The notes below the pieces were generated by a model. It was given only the letters and a program-made list of their open reading frames with translations, ran no database searches and was not told the origin of the DNA. A DNA stretch of 6,640 bases from an uncultured Pleurocapsa sp. (GTDB lineage: Bacteria; Cyanobacteriota; Cyanobacteriia; Cyanobacteriales; Xenococcaceae): positions 1-6,640 of the forward strand of contig CAKZYI010000816.1 of the NCBI GenBank assembly GCA_937884735.1, in the 5' to 3' direction. Of this stretch, positions 1 through 6,055 are shown piece after piece; position 1 is the stretch's first letter, and each line of letters starts with the position of its first letter. The translations under genes and the position numbers were made by a program.

Positions 1-17
1 GAAATCTTACCTAATAG

Positions 18-713
18 CGTCAAGAAAATGCTGGTCCTGCTGTTGCCAGAAATAAGGGCGCAGAAATAGCCCAAGGAGAATTTTTAGCTTTTACCGATGA
101 TGATTGTCGTCCTATTTTCAGTTGGCTAAATGGGTTTGCTGCTGCTTTTGCTGATGCACCTCTAGCAATGTTGGGCGGAAAAATAGTCAATGGACTAGAC
201 AATAATCCATTCTCGACTGCTTCGCAGAAGCTAACTGATTACCTCTACGACTATTACACTCCTACTAAGGGAAAAGATGCGTTTTTTACTTCAAATAATA
301 TCGCCGTACCAACTTCTGGTTTTAGAGCTTTAAAAGGGTTTAGTACATCCTATCCTTTTGCTTCTGAAGATCGAGACTTTTGCGATCGCTGGAATGGAGT
401 TTATTCGACAGAATACGTCCCCGAAGCACAAGTTTATCACTATCACAATCTCAGCTTCAGTTCATTTTGGAAACAGCATTTTAGCTATGGTCGTGGAGGT
501 TTTCGCTTTCATAAAATTCGCGCTTTGAGAAATGCCAAAAAAATTGAGGTCGAGCCGCTGTCTTTTTATTTTGATTTGCTTTTTTATCCATTTTCTCAAA
601 CTTTAAAACAACCAAAATTAGCAATTTCTGCCTTATTTATTTTATCTCAAGTTGCTATGGTTTCAGGCTTTTTCTGGGAAAAATCTCAGTTTAGTTCTCC
701 TAAAAATGTTTAG
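18..713 (+). CDS. Family 2 glycosyltransferase, 5' end missing or frameshifted
   Basis: This is the C-terminal 231 codons of a GT-A fold family 2 glycosyltransferase, which moves a sugar from a nucleotide-sugar donor to a cell-surface glycan or lipid acceptor at the cytoplasmic face of the membrane. Counting from codon 18-20, the frame opens with NAGPAVARNKGAEIAQGEF, a typical GT2 core. FTDDDCRP follows at residues 25-32 (metal/nucleotide-sugar binding), and SEDRDFCDRW near 116-125 has the position of the catalytic-base region. HYHNLSFSSFWKQHFSYGRG lies near 141-160, and one hydrophobic segment is near the C terminus. The usual N-terminal 60-80 residues (VIPxYN, DDGS) are absent: in-frame TAA and TAG occupy 12-17, and the first in-frame ATG (168) lies downstream of the DDD motif, so a start there would give an inactive protein. 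It is followed after 23 bp by the GT87-like gene. The family is certain, the exact acceptor unknown. It is a pseudogene, a frameshifted gene or an edge error. Confidence 0.85.
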   Translation, partial: RQENAGPAVARNKGAEIAQGEFLAFTDDDCRPIFSWLNGFAAAFADAPLAMLGGKIVNGLDNNPFSTASQKLTDYLYDYYTPTKGKDAFFTSNNIAVPTSGFRALKGFSTSYPFASEDRDFCDRWNGVYSTEYVPEAQVYHYHNLSFSSFWKQHFSYGRGGFRFHKIRALRNAKKIEVEPLSFYFDLLFYPFSQTLKQPKLAISALFILSQVAMVSGFFWEKSQFSSPKNV

Positions 714-736
714 TCTTAAATATTATCTTTCATTAA

Positions 737-2059
737 ATGAATAATATCAAACTGTTTCAAGACAAAAAAATTTTTAAATTGCTCGCAATTACAGCAGTAG
801 CAATTACTATTATTGGTTTTTTGGTCGATTTACGAAATACATTCAATTACCCAGGAACAGATTTTAGGAATAGGGTTGTGGGAGCAAGACTAGCCCTTGA
901 AGGTATAGATCCTTATTTCTTTAAATGGCAACCTGGACTTGCAAAAACTTTTTACGATCCATTAGATATCCCGACAGAATTAGTATCTAAACTTAGCGTG
1001 CCACCTACTGTTTTGGTAATACACGCTTTATTTGCAAAATTAAGTTATCTGCCACAAAAACTTATTTGGCTGGGAGTACAATGGGCTACGTTATTAGCAA
1101 CCGTAGGTATATTTTTGAAGACCGCAAAATCTCCTTCAATTAAAAAGTTGGTACTGGCAGTCTCTTTCTTTTTCGCCAATAGCTTATTTTGGCGAATTCA
1201 TATTAATTCAGGTCAAATATATATAGTTTATATTTTTTTACTGTCCATAGCTTGGATATTGTTAAATAAACCTCTAAAATTCAATGAATTATATAGTGGC
1301 TTTTTTGTTGGTATTACAGCTAGCCTTAGACCTTCATTTGTTTTGTTTTCTATTCCATTTTTAATCGGTAGAAAAATACATTTTATAGTCGGAGGTATTT
1401 TAGGAATACTATCGAGTATATCTATTTCTTTATTGTTGTTTGGAGGCTTTGTTTGGCAAAGATACATTTTATGTATGTTGGTCATGATTGGCGCAGTCGA
1501 TCCCAATTCATATCCCCTAATAGATAATAGACTTCCTGATATAGCCAGTACCATATATCCTCAAATAATTGAAGGATTTAATTGGACAATTAGAAATCCC
1601 TTAGAATTATATTTATATAAGACATCTTTCTACGATGTTTTAGATATGTTTGGTGTATCTAATAAAAGATATATTTTAGCTGTTAGCTTCATCTTTTTCC
1701 TTGTTTTAGTTTTTATCTGTATTTTTCGTAGCATTGCCAAGAATAAAAATATAGATCGCTTATTTTTACTTGGAGTACTAATCTGTCTGGTTGGAGATTT
1801 TTTCATACCTGTAGGCAGATACTCTTACTACGATGTTCAAATGATTTTACCTATGTTGATTTTGGCAACTAAAAATAATACAAAACAATTGACCAACAAT
1901 AAAATTATTTTTGTGGCGATCGCAGGATTACTATTAAGCTTTATTGGTTTTATTGTAATTCCCCAAGCCTTATTTTTTAGCGTTTTTATGATTTTATTTT
2001 ATGTAGTTTTTGCCTCATTTAACTATATTTTTCAAAATAAATACGTATCAGAAAATTAA
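737..2059 (+). CDS. GT87/DUF2029-like polytopic membrane glycosyltransferase
   Basis: This 440-residue integral membrane protein has roughly ten to twelve hydrophobic segments (for example about 14-31, 110-127, 139-150, 161-176, 187-210, 214-236, 312-330, 341-356, 390-410 and 412-430). The first extracytoplasmic loop reads GTDFRNRVVGARLALEGIDP at 40-59. An acidic residue (here Asp42) followed by a G-x-DPY motif is typical of GT-C enzymes of the GT87/DUF2029 type, which use polyprenyl-phosphate sugars outside the membrane. NSGQIYIVYIFLL at 157-169 and a G-x-x-x-G-x-x-x-S-x-R-P segment at 188-199 also fit that family. The ATG at 737 has no clear Shine-Dalgarno sequence, but it sits 23 bp after the upstream glycosyltransferase, so the two are probably co-transcribed for surface polysaccharide or glycolipid synthesis. 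The gene is strongly AT-rich compared with the - strand genes. A polymerase or other GT-C enzyme is the main alternative. Confidence 0.72.
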   Translation: MNNIKLFQDKKIFKLLAITAVAITIIGFLVDLRNTFNYPGTDFRNRVVGARLALEGIDPYFFKWQPGLAKTFYDPLDIPTELVSKLSVPPTVLVIHALFAKLSYLPQKLIWLGVQWATLLATVGIFLKTAKSPSIKKLVLAVSFFFANSLFWRIHINSGQIYIVYIFLLSIAWILLNKPLKFNELYSGFFVGITASLRPSFVLFSIPFLIGRKIHFIVGGILGILSSISISLLLFGGFVWQRYILCMLVMIGAVDPNSYPLIDNRLPDIASTIYPQIIEGFNWTIRNPLELYLYKTSFYDVLDMFGVSNKRYILAVSFIFFLVLVFICIFRSIAKNKNIDRLFLLGVLICLVGDFFIPVGRYSYYDVQMILPMLILATKNNTKQLTNNKIIFVAIAGLLLSFIGFIVIPQALFFSVFMILFYVVFASFNYIFQNKYVSEN

Positions 2060-2248
2060 AAATAATGTTAAAAATACACTTGGTTAATGTCAAAGTAGAT
2101 CTCTAATAATAAACATATATAAACTATGAAATCATGTTGAATTGTTCCCTGAATTTTCCAGAGATATTTTAGTATTTTATAGGCTATAGTTACTCGAACT
2201 GTATGTTTATATTTAGCCTTATTCTTGGCATGTCAAAAATACTACACA
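2060..2248. other. AT-rich intergenic spacer, no gene recognised
   Basis: This spacer lies between the GT87-like gene and the tRNA promoter. It was read on both strands: stops are frequent, and no convincing stem followed by a T-run was seen that could terminate either the + strand glycosyltransferase pair or the - strand operon ending at 2351. Nothing specific is called here. Confidence 0.5.
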
Positions 2249-2257
2249 TGCTAGAAT
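2249..2257 (+). promoter_or_regulatory. Extended -10 promoter for tRNA-Pro
   Basis: TGCTAGAAT is an extended -10 element: TG at 2249-2250 and TAGAAT at 2252-2257, one mismatch from TATAAT. It predicts a start near 2264, about 6 nt before the mature tRNA 5' end at 2270. The TTGGCA at 2225-2230 resembles a -35 box, but its 21-nt spacing is too long for a standard sigma-70 promoter, so the extended -10 is the stronger evidence. Confidence 0.5.
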
Positions 2258-2269
2258 AGAGATAGAGTA

Positions 2270-2341
2270 CGGGATGTAGCTCAGGGGCAGAGTGCTGTTT
2301 TCGGGAAGCAGAAGCCGAGAGTTCGATTCTCTCCATCCCGA
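2270..2341 (+). tRNA. tRNA-Pro (anticodon CGG)
   Basis: A complete cloverleaf can be drawn. The acceptor stem CGGGATG (2270-2276) pairs perfectly with CATCCCG (2334-2340), and A2341 is the discriminator base. The D arm is GCTC/GAGT with a 7-nt loop AGGGGCA. The anticodon stem CTGTT/AGCAG carries the loop TTCGGGA, giving anticodon CGG at positions 34-36, which reads CCG proline codons. The G at position 37 agrees with proline tRNAs, which carry m1G37. The variable loop is AAGCC, and the T arm is GAGAG-TTCGATT-CTCTC. CCA is not encoded. The gene is convergent with the protease-TPR gene, whose stop codon begins 9 bp downstream. Confidence 0.95.
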
Positions 2342-2350
2342 TTTGATTGC

Positions 2351-3742
2351 TTAGTTTTGAGAATTTCTGAGAGCTTTTTGAGCTTTATTCAAGCCATCGA
2401 TCGCCACATTATAGCTATTGGTGTCTCCAGTTTGAAAAAATATTTCTGAAGCCTTTTTAAAGTCGGCTAATGCTGCTTCAAAATCGCGACGGGAATAAAG
2501 AATTGCCCCGCGATTGTGATAGGACTTGCCATAGTCAGGAGCAATGCGAATCGAGCGGTTATAATCGTCCAATGCTCCATCAATATCACCTAAATCTTCT
2601 TTCACAATACCTCGATTGAGATACGACCAAGGATCGGTAGGATTGGTGCGAATAGAACTATTATAGTCAGCTAAAGACTTTGCTCGATCGCCTTGACGGT
2701 AGTAAGCTAGCCCGCGGCTAAAATAAGCCAGGGAAAAATTGGGATTGATTTGGATTGCTTTGTCATAATTAGCAATCGCTGAAGCAATATCTCTTTTGGT
2801 ATAGTCAATTAGTCCTTGGTAGTATACCGCCACCACGTTATTAGGGTTTTTTTCTGCTGCTTCAATTAAATAGTCATTTGCCCTAGTAACATCTCCCTGA
2901 GAAAGTAATTCTAGCCCTTCAACATAGTTTTTTGTTGCTTCGATATCAAAATTGCCTTCTTCTTTATCTGGCTTTCCACCATCAATGTTGAGGAGATCTT
3001 CTTCCAATTCTGCTATTTCTAGAGATTCAGTAAAATTTTGAATGGGTATAGCTGCATTAAAGCCTGTCTTGAGAGGTTCGGGAATACTAGAAGATTCATT
3101 TCTTACACTACCGATGACATCCCCTTGACCATGAATTCCCACCAAACGCCCGCTAGTATCAAACACTGCTCCACCACTCATCCCACGACGAGTCAAAGCC
3201 TGGTAACGCATAGAATAACCTTCTGCTGCGGTGTCGCGAATACTAGTTACTGTGCCTGTAGTAAACTCCCAATGACGCTCTTGATTTATTTCTGCTGTTA
3301 AAGGATAGCCAGATACAAAAATTGAGGCTCCAGGGGCAGCATACTCCGAATTACCAATGGTCACAACAGGATACTCGCGATCGCTTTTAAAGGTTACGAT
3401 AGCCAAATCTAAACCGTTGTTATTCCAGCTTTTTACACCAGTGACTTCATATTCTTGTTTGTCTGGAGTCTTAACTATATAGCCAGTGTTGACATTTTTG
3501 ACCACATGATTGGCAGTCAAAACAGTATAGCCGTTATTTTCCTTGGCAATAACTACTCCAGATCCCCCTGGTACACCAAGTTTATTATCAATTTTTACTG
3601 TTACAACTTCGGCAATTGCTGCAATTTCCGTCGGACTTTTGGCGATCGCTATTTTGGGAGCTAAACTAACTATAGTTATGGCTGCTGTGCCTGTAATGGC
3701 AGTAGCTAAATAAGAATTTAGAAGTTTACGATTTAAAAGCAT
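2351..3742 (-). CDS. Exported trypsin-like serine protease with five TPRs
   Basis: This 463-residue protein is predicted to be exported. An N-terminal hydrophobic segment (about 11-34) ends in a possible AIA cleavage site. A chymotrypsin-fold peptidase domain (trypsin-2/S1 type) spans roughly 45-235, with the triad visible as His79 in TANHVV, Asp112 in LDLAIV and Ser189 in GMSGGAVFD, followed by LVGIHGQG. An acidic linker (240-268) leads to five consecutive 34-residue tetratricopeptide repeats at 269-302, 303-336, 337-370, 371-404 and 405-438, with canonical Gly, Ala and Pro positions. The likely role is a periplasmic or membrane-associated protease whose TPRs bind a partner or substrate. The substrate is unknown. 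It is the last gene of the COP23-protease group, 32 bp after its paralogue. No clear Shine-Dalgarno sequence precedes the ATG, but the signal peptide supports this start. All catalytic residues are present. Confidence 0.9.
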   Translation of the reverse strand: MLLNRKLLNSYLATAITGTAAITIVSLAPKIAIAKSPTEIAAIAEVVTVKIDNKLGVPGGSGVVIAKENNGYTVLTANHVVKNVNTGYIVKTPDKQEYEVTGVKSWNNNGLDLAIVTFKSDREYPVVTIGNSEYAAPGASIFVSGYPLTAEINQERHWEFTTGTVTSIRDTAAEGYSMRYQALTRRGMSGGAVFDTSGRLVGIHGQGDVIGSVRNESSSIPEPLKTGFNAAIPIQNFTESLEIAELEEDLLNIDGGKPDKEEGNFDIEATKNYVEGLELLSQGDVTRANDYLIEAAEKNPNNVVAVYYQGLIDYTKRDIASAIANYDKAIQINPNFSLAYFSRGLAYYRQGDRAKSLADYNSSIRTNPTDPWSYLNRGIVKEDLGDIDGALDDYNRSIRIAPDYGKSYHNRGAILYSRRDFEAALADFKKASEIFFQTGDTNSYNVAIDGLNKAQKALRNSQN

Positions 3743-3774
3743 TTTTATTTATTTTTGATGTGAATAAAACTTAG

Positions 3775-4560
3775 TCAAAAGCCCATAGCTTCTTGATAAA
3801 CACCAATAGGTATACCCCAACTAGACTCAATCATTTGTTCTAGTTGCTGTGGGGAAGGTTCGCTGCCATCTTCAAAAAGATACACTCCAAAAGCAGGATC
3901 GCGATATTTGCCTCTACCATGAATGCCGACAAGCAAGCCTTGGGCATCAAAAACAGGACTACCACTCATTCCTGGCTTGGTATAATTGGTATAGCCCAAA
4001 CGATAGCCTTGAGGTAAAGATTTAAAAGGAATCATTGATATCTTGCCTTGAGTCATACGAAACGCTTTGTTGCCCAAATCTAGGGTGTTTTCGTTATCGC
4101 CAATTATCAAAGGAAACCCCGCAGCATATACTGTATCGCCAATCTGAGGAATTTGAGAGGCAATTTTGGCTAAGGGATATTCAAGATCGCTATAAAACTG
4201 AACTACCGCTAAATCTGCATCTCCTAAATGTTGAGGAGGATCGATAAACTGATGCTGATTGTCGTACGCCGTCAATATACAGGGGATACTAGATTCAACA
4301 AAGTGCCAGTTTGTCAAAACTGAGTAAATATAGCCTACTCGTCCAATAATCACACCAGAGCCAGCAGAATTAGTCTTAACTACTCGTACTGTGATGGGTT
4401 GACACAGTTGCAAAATATTACTACCACGAATAGAGTCTGGCAATATATCAACTATTGCTCGAGCAAATACTGATTTACCCCAATAATTGCCTACATTGCT
4501 CAATAAAATTACACTCAACAAAGACATACCAAGCTTCAAGCCGAGATAAAAGCTTTTCAT
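3775..4560 (-). CDS. Exported stand-alone trypsin-like serine protease
   Basis: This 261-residue paralogue of the downstream protease has no TPR region. A hydrophobic N terminus (about 6-24) and FARA near 32-35 suggest a signal peptide. The peptidase core runs from about 55 to 225, with His86 in TNWHFV, Asp116 in DADLAVV and Ser199 in GMSGSPVFD, followed by LVGIHGRGK, so the triad is intact. Cys53 and Cys94 are the only cysteines likely to remain after signal cleavage and could form a disulfide, in line with an extracytoplasmic site. Shared segments with its neighbour (S-D-x-EYP, DLAxVxF, GMSGxxVFD, LVGIHGxG) indicate an old tandem duplication. The ATG lies 11 bp after the COP23 stop, with a weak AGG upstream, so translation is probably coupled within one operon. 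Substrate and specificity are not readable from the sequence. Confidence 0.88.
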   Translation of the reverse strand: MKSFYLGLKLGMSLLSVILLSNVGNYWGKSVFARAIVDILPDSIRGSNILQLCQPITVRVVKTNSAGSGVIIGRVGYIYSVLTNWHFVESSIPCILTAYDNQHQFIDPPQHLGDADLAVVQFYSDLEYPLAKIASQIPQIGDTVYAAGFPLIIGDNENTLDLGNKAFRMTQGKISMIPFKSLPQGYRLGYTNYTKPGMSGSPVFDAQGLLVGIHGRGKYRDPAFGVYLFEDGSEPSPQQLEQMIESSWGIPIGVYQEAMGF

Positions 4561-4571
4561 AAATAACCTGG

Positions 4572-5084
4572 TTAATTGCTTTGATTATTCAACCGATCTC
4601 CTACATTGATATAAGGAATAGTAGAAGATTCATAACTAGATTCTAAGTTTTGCTGTCCGCTTCCCCAGGCAAATAAATTATTGAGGGCAGAAATACCATC
4701 CTGTCCTGGTTTTAAGGTATAAACAATACCTTCACAGGGGCCATTATCTCGGCTAGCCACACATATTATCTGCTGGTCATTTTCTATACCCAAGGTGACA
4801 TATTTTAGTTTTCCTTCTTGGCGATATTGTTCTAGTCGTTTACTTACTGTTTCGCAACGAGCTTGGGGAGTCCATTTTGCTTCGGAAAAATGCTCTGAAA
4901 CCCATTTTATCCAGGGTTCAGAAGTGCCTTTGCCATCACGATATGTTGTAGTGGGAACACCAGAATTAAGATCGCAAATAAAGCCTTTTTCAGCTTGGGC
5001 TTGAGCCGCTCTAGGAATGGTAACCACAGTTATGCTACTAGCGATCGCCATTATGATACTTGTAATTGATTTTCTCATCCCCAT
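4572..5084 (-). CDS. COP23-domain exported protein
   Basis: This 170-residue protein matches the COP23 (circadian oscillating protein) domain family, first described as a membrane-located, rhythmically expressed protein in Synechococcus RF-1. Numbered from the ATG at 5084, a short basic start, a hydrophobic stretch and AAQAQA form a signal peptide ending near residue 31. The domain then shows FICDLNSGVPTTTY, IKWVS, RCETVSKRL, LKYVTLGIENDQQIICVAS, the Cys in GPCEG and YTLKPGQDG. Cys37, Cys77, Cys108 and Cys117 could form two disulfides. The frame is open to a TTG at 5126, but that start would put about 14 extra, partly charged residues before the signal peptide. ATG 5084, with AGAGAG about 12 nt upstream, or ATG 5078 is more likely. 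It is the first gene of a tight group with two secreted proteases. The molecular function of COP23 is not established. Confidence 0.85.
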   Translation of the reverse strand: MGMRKSITSIIMAIASSITVVTIPRAAQAQAEKGFICDLNSGVPTTTYRDGKGTSEPWIKWVSEHFSEAKWTPQARCETVSKRLEQYRQEGKLKYVTLGIENDQQIICVASRDNGPCEGIVYTLKPGQDGISALNNLFAWGSGQQNLESSYESSTIPYINVGDRLNNQSN

Positions 5085-5160
5085 CACATTAGATAACTCT
5101 CTTTTTATTGGTAGTTTCACAGCCAAAACAAAACTTCAATAGTGCAGTTATATTATCAAT

Positions 5161-5178
5161 ATATTTATTTATAAATAT
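5161..5178. promoter_or_regulatory. AT-only inverted repeat upstream of COP23 gene
   Basis: ATATTTAT and ATAAATAT form a perfect 8-bp inverted repeat separated by TT. It lies 77 bp upstream of the COP23 ATG, within the AT-rich leader of the COP23-protease operon. The symmetry and position would suit a dimeric regulator site or a melting region. However, short AT-only palindromes arise easily by chance in such a background, so this is only a candidate. Confidence 0.25.
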
Positions 5179-5240
5179 TATGCAAATAAATCAGTTAAGT
5201 TTTGGACAAATCAATTTATTCTTAACCAATAAACAACGCC

Positions 5241-5279
5241 GATCTTCGCTCCTTCCTCGTTCCTTAATTCGTCATTCCA
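5241..5279 (-). repeat. GGAACGAGG-type short repeat, copy 1
   Basis: On the - strand this reads GGAATGACGAATTAAGGAAC, continuing with GAGGAAGGAGCGAAGATC. The core GGAACGAGG (5255-5263) and 14 identical bases (5255-5268) recur at 6033-6046. The element overlaps the last codons and the TAA of the thylakoid thioredoxin-fold gene and runs into the spacer. It resembles the low-complexity short dispersed repeats common in cyanobacterial spacers and shows no sign of transposase or terminal inverted repeats. Confidence 0.6.
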
Positions 5280-5857
5280 GAATTAAATTCATTAAAAGAG
5301 CGACGTTTTAATACTTCAGATTCAGAGCGCGGTAACAAATCAAATACCTCGCGCAAAACATCATCTATTTCTTCGTAGGGTACTTGTCCTTTGCCGTCAT
5401 AAACAACCTTTCCCTTTTGATCCAGTATCACGGTTTCTGGTACAACTCCACTGTAATAATAAGCTGGTTCATCAGAACTATATTTATCTTTGTCAATAAA
5501 GGAATCAACTGTCACAGGAATAATGCTTGCTGCACGCCCATAGAACTCTTGAATTCTAGTCACCAAACCTGAAAATTGTTTGCAATCACTACTGTCATCA
5601 ACATAAAAAACCAAAATAGCTGGTTTTTCTCTTTTCAAAGAAGTTGGTAAATCCATCCGTGGTGGTACAAGAGATCCATTTCCTCCAAATAAGACAAATA
5701 CATTTCCTTCATAGCGATCGTCATTGATCGTAGCAAGTGCAGGAGATATCCACCAAATCGAACCAGTCGCAATAACTATCAGGCTAATTACAACTAGTCT
5801 TGTTAGTTGAATTTTGAGTCTATGAGACAAAGACGTTAATAACTGAATCAAAATCAT
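5264..5857 (-). CDS. Thylakoid thioredoxin-fold protein, photosystem I accumulation factor type
   Basis: This 197-residue protein has a membrane/signal segment at about 20-36 followed by ALA near 40-42, so the rest faces the lumen or periplasm. The mature part reads like a conserved cyanobacterial family annotated as thylakoid membrane photosystem I accumulation factor: NDDRYEGNVFVLFGGNGSLV, AILVFYVDDSSDCKQF, FYGRAASIIPVTVDS, a thioredoxin-type cis-Pro in GVVPETVILD (Pro140), and VFDLLPRSES with RRSFNEFN at the end. The thioredoxin active-site position carries SSDC, and Cys92 is the only cysteine in the protein, so ordinary dithiol exchange is not possible. A role in photosystem I assembly or stability is family knowledge recalled from annotation, not something shown by the sequence. 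The last residues (GMTN) and the stop lie in a dispersed repeat. It is flanked by gaps of about 180 bp on both sides, so it is probably transcribed separately. Confidence 0.8.
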   Translation of the reverse strand: MILIQLLTSLSHRLKIQLTRLVVISLIVIATGSIWWISPALATINDDRYEGNVFVLFGGNGSLVPPRMDLPTSLKREKPAILVFYVDDSSDCKQFSGLVTRIQEFYGRAASIIPVTVDSFIDKDKYSSDEPAYYYSGVVPETVILDQKGKVVYDGKGQVPYEEIDDVLREVFDLLPRSESEVLKRRSFNEFNSGMTN

Positions 5858-5880
5858 TTTTGAAGATAAGTTTATTTTTA

Positions 5881-5886
5881 ATTATG
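5881..5886 (-). promoter_or_regulatory. Possible -10 box for the thioredoxin-fold gene
   Basis: On the - strand CATAAT (one mismatch from TATAAT) lies 23 nt upstream of the ATG at 5857 and predicts a short leader of about 16 nt. The hexamer 17 nt further upstream is TGTAAA, a poor -35 match, and the HIP1 site at 5895-5902 occupies the spacer. This is a weak call. Confidence 0.25.
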
Positions 5887-5894
5887 CTTGAGGA

Positions 5895-5919
5895 GCGATC
5901 GCTTTTACACTGCGATCGC
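5895..5919. repeat. Paired HIP1 octamers forming an inverted repeat
   Basis: GCGATCGC occurs at 5895-5902 and again at 5912-5919, 9 nt apart. Because the octamer is its own reverse complement, the pair can fold as an 8-bp stem with a 9-nt loop in RNA of either strand. It lies in the spacer upstream of the thioredoxin-fold gene. No T-run follows on either strand, so an intrinsic terminator is not supported. HIP1 is a known over-represented palindrome of many cyanobacterial genomes. Confidence 0.8.
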
Positions 5920-6018
5920 CAACCTAACAAGATTTAGCACAATCTAAAGTTTATCTTTCTTTGTACCAGCGAGTTTTTTAAGATAACAAAAATAATCAAC
6001 GCTCAATAGTAAAACTAT

Positions 6019-6055
6019 CCTCGTTCCTCTTCCCTCGTTCCTTAATCATCCCGTC
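6019..6055 (-). repeat. GGAACGAGG-type short repeat, copy 2
   Basis: On the - strand GGGATGATTAAGGAACGAGG is followed by GAAGAGGAACGAGGA. GGAACGAGG occurs twice, at 6033-6041 and 6019-6027, a 14-nt period. It shares 14 exact bases with the copy at 5255-5268. It overlaps the final Gly codon and the TGA of the DUF2993 gene and continues into the spacer, the same placement as copy 1. Confidence 0.6.

Noticed and set aside
168..713. ATG 168 as the true start of the glycosyltransferase
   Set aside because: It would drop the FTDDDC motif and the NAGPAVARN core, both clearly encoded upstream in the same frame.
2225..2230. TTGGCA as -35 box of the tRNA promoter
   Set aside because: The spacing to the -10 is 21 nt, too long for a standard promoter; the extended -10 explains the site better.
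3038..3301. + strand open frame opposite the protease-TPR gene
   Set aside because: It lies antisense to the conserved catalytic domain and its translation has no domain-like pattern; it is a shadow of the real gene.
5085..5126. TTG start extending the COP23 protein by 14 residues
   Set aside because: The extension puts charged residues before a well-formed signal peptide and uses a rare start codon; ATG 5084 or 5078 fits better.
5108..5311. Small + strand open frame across the COP23 leader
   Set aside because: It lies in AT-rich spacer and overlaps the 3' end of the thioredoxin-fold gene; no recognisable protein features and no ribosome binding site.
5895..5919. HIP1 inverted repeat as an intrinsic terminator
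   Set aside because: No T-run follows the stem on either strand.
5241..6055. CRISPR array or insertion sequence explaining the two short repeats
   Set aside because: There are only two degenerate copies about 780 bp apart with genes between them, no regular spacers, no transposase and no terminal inverted repeats.
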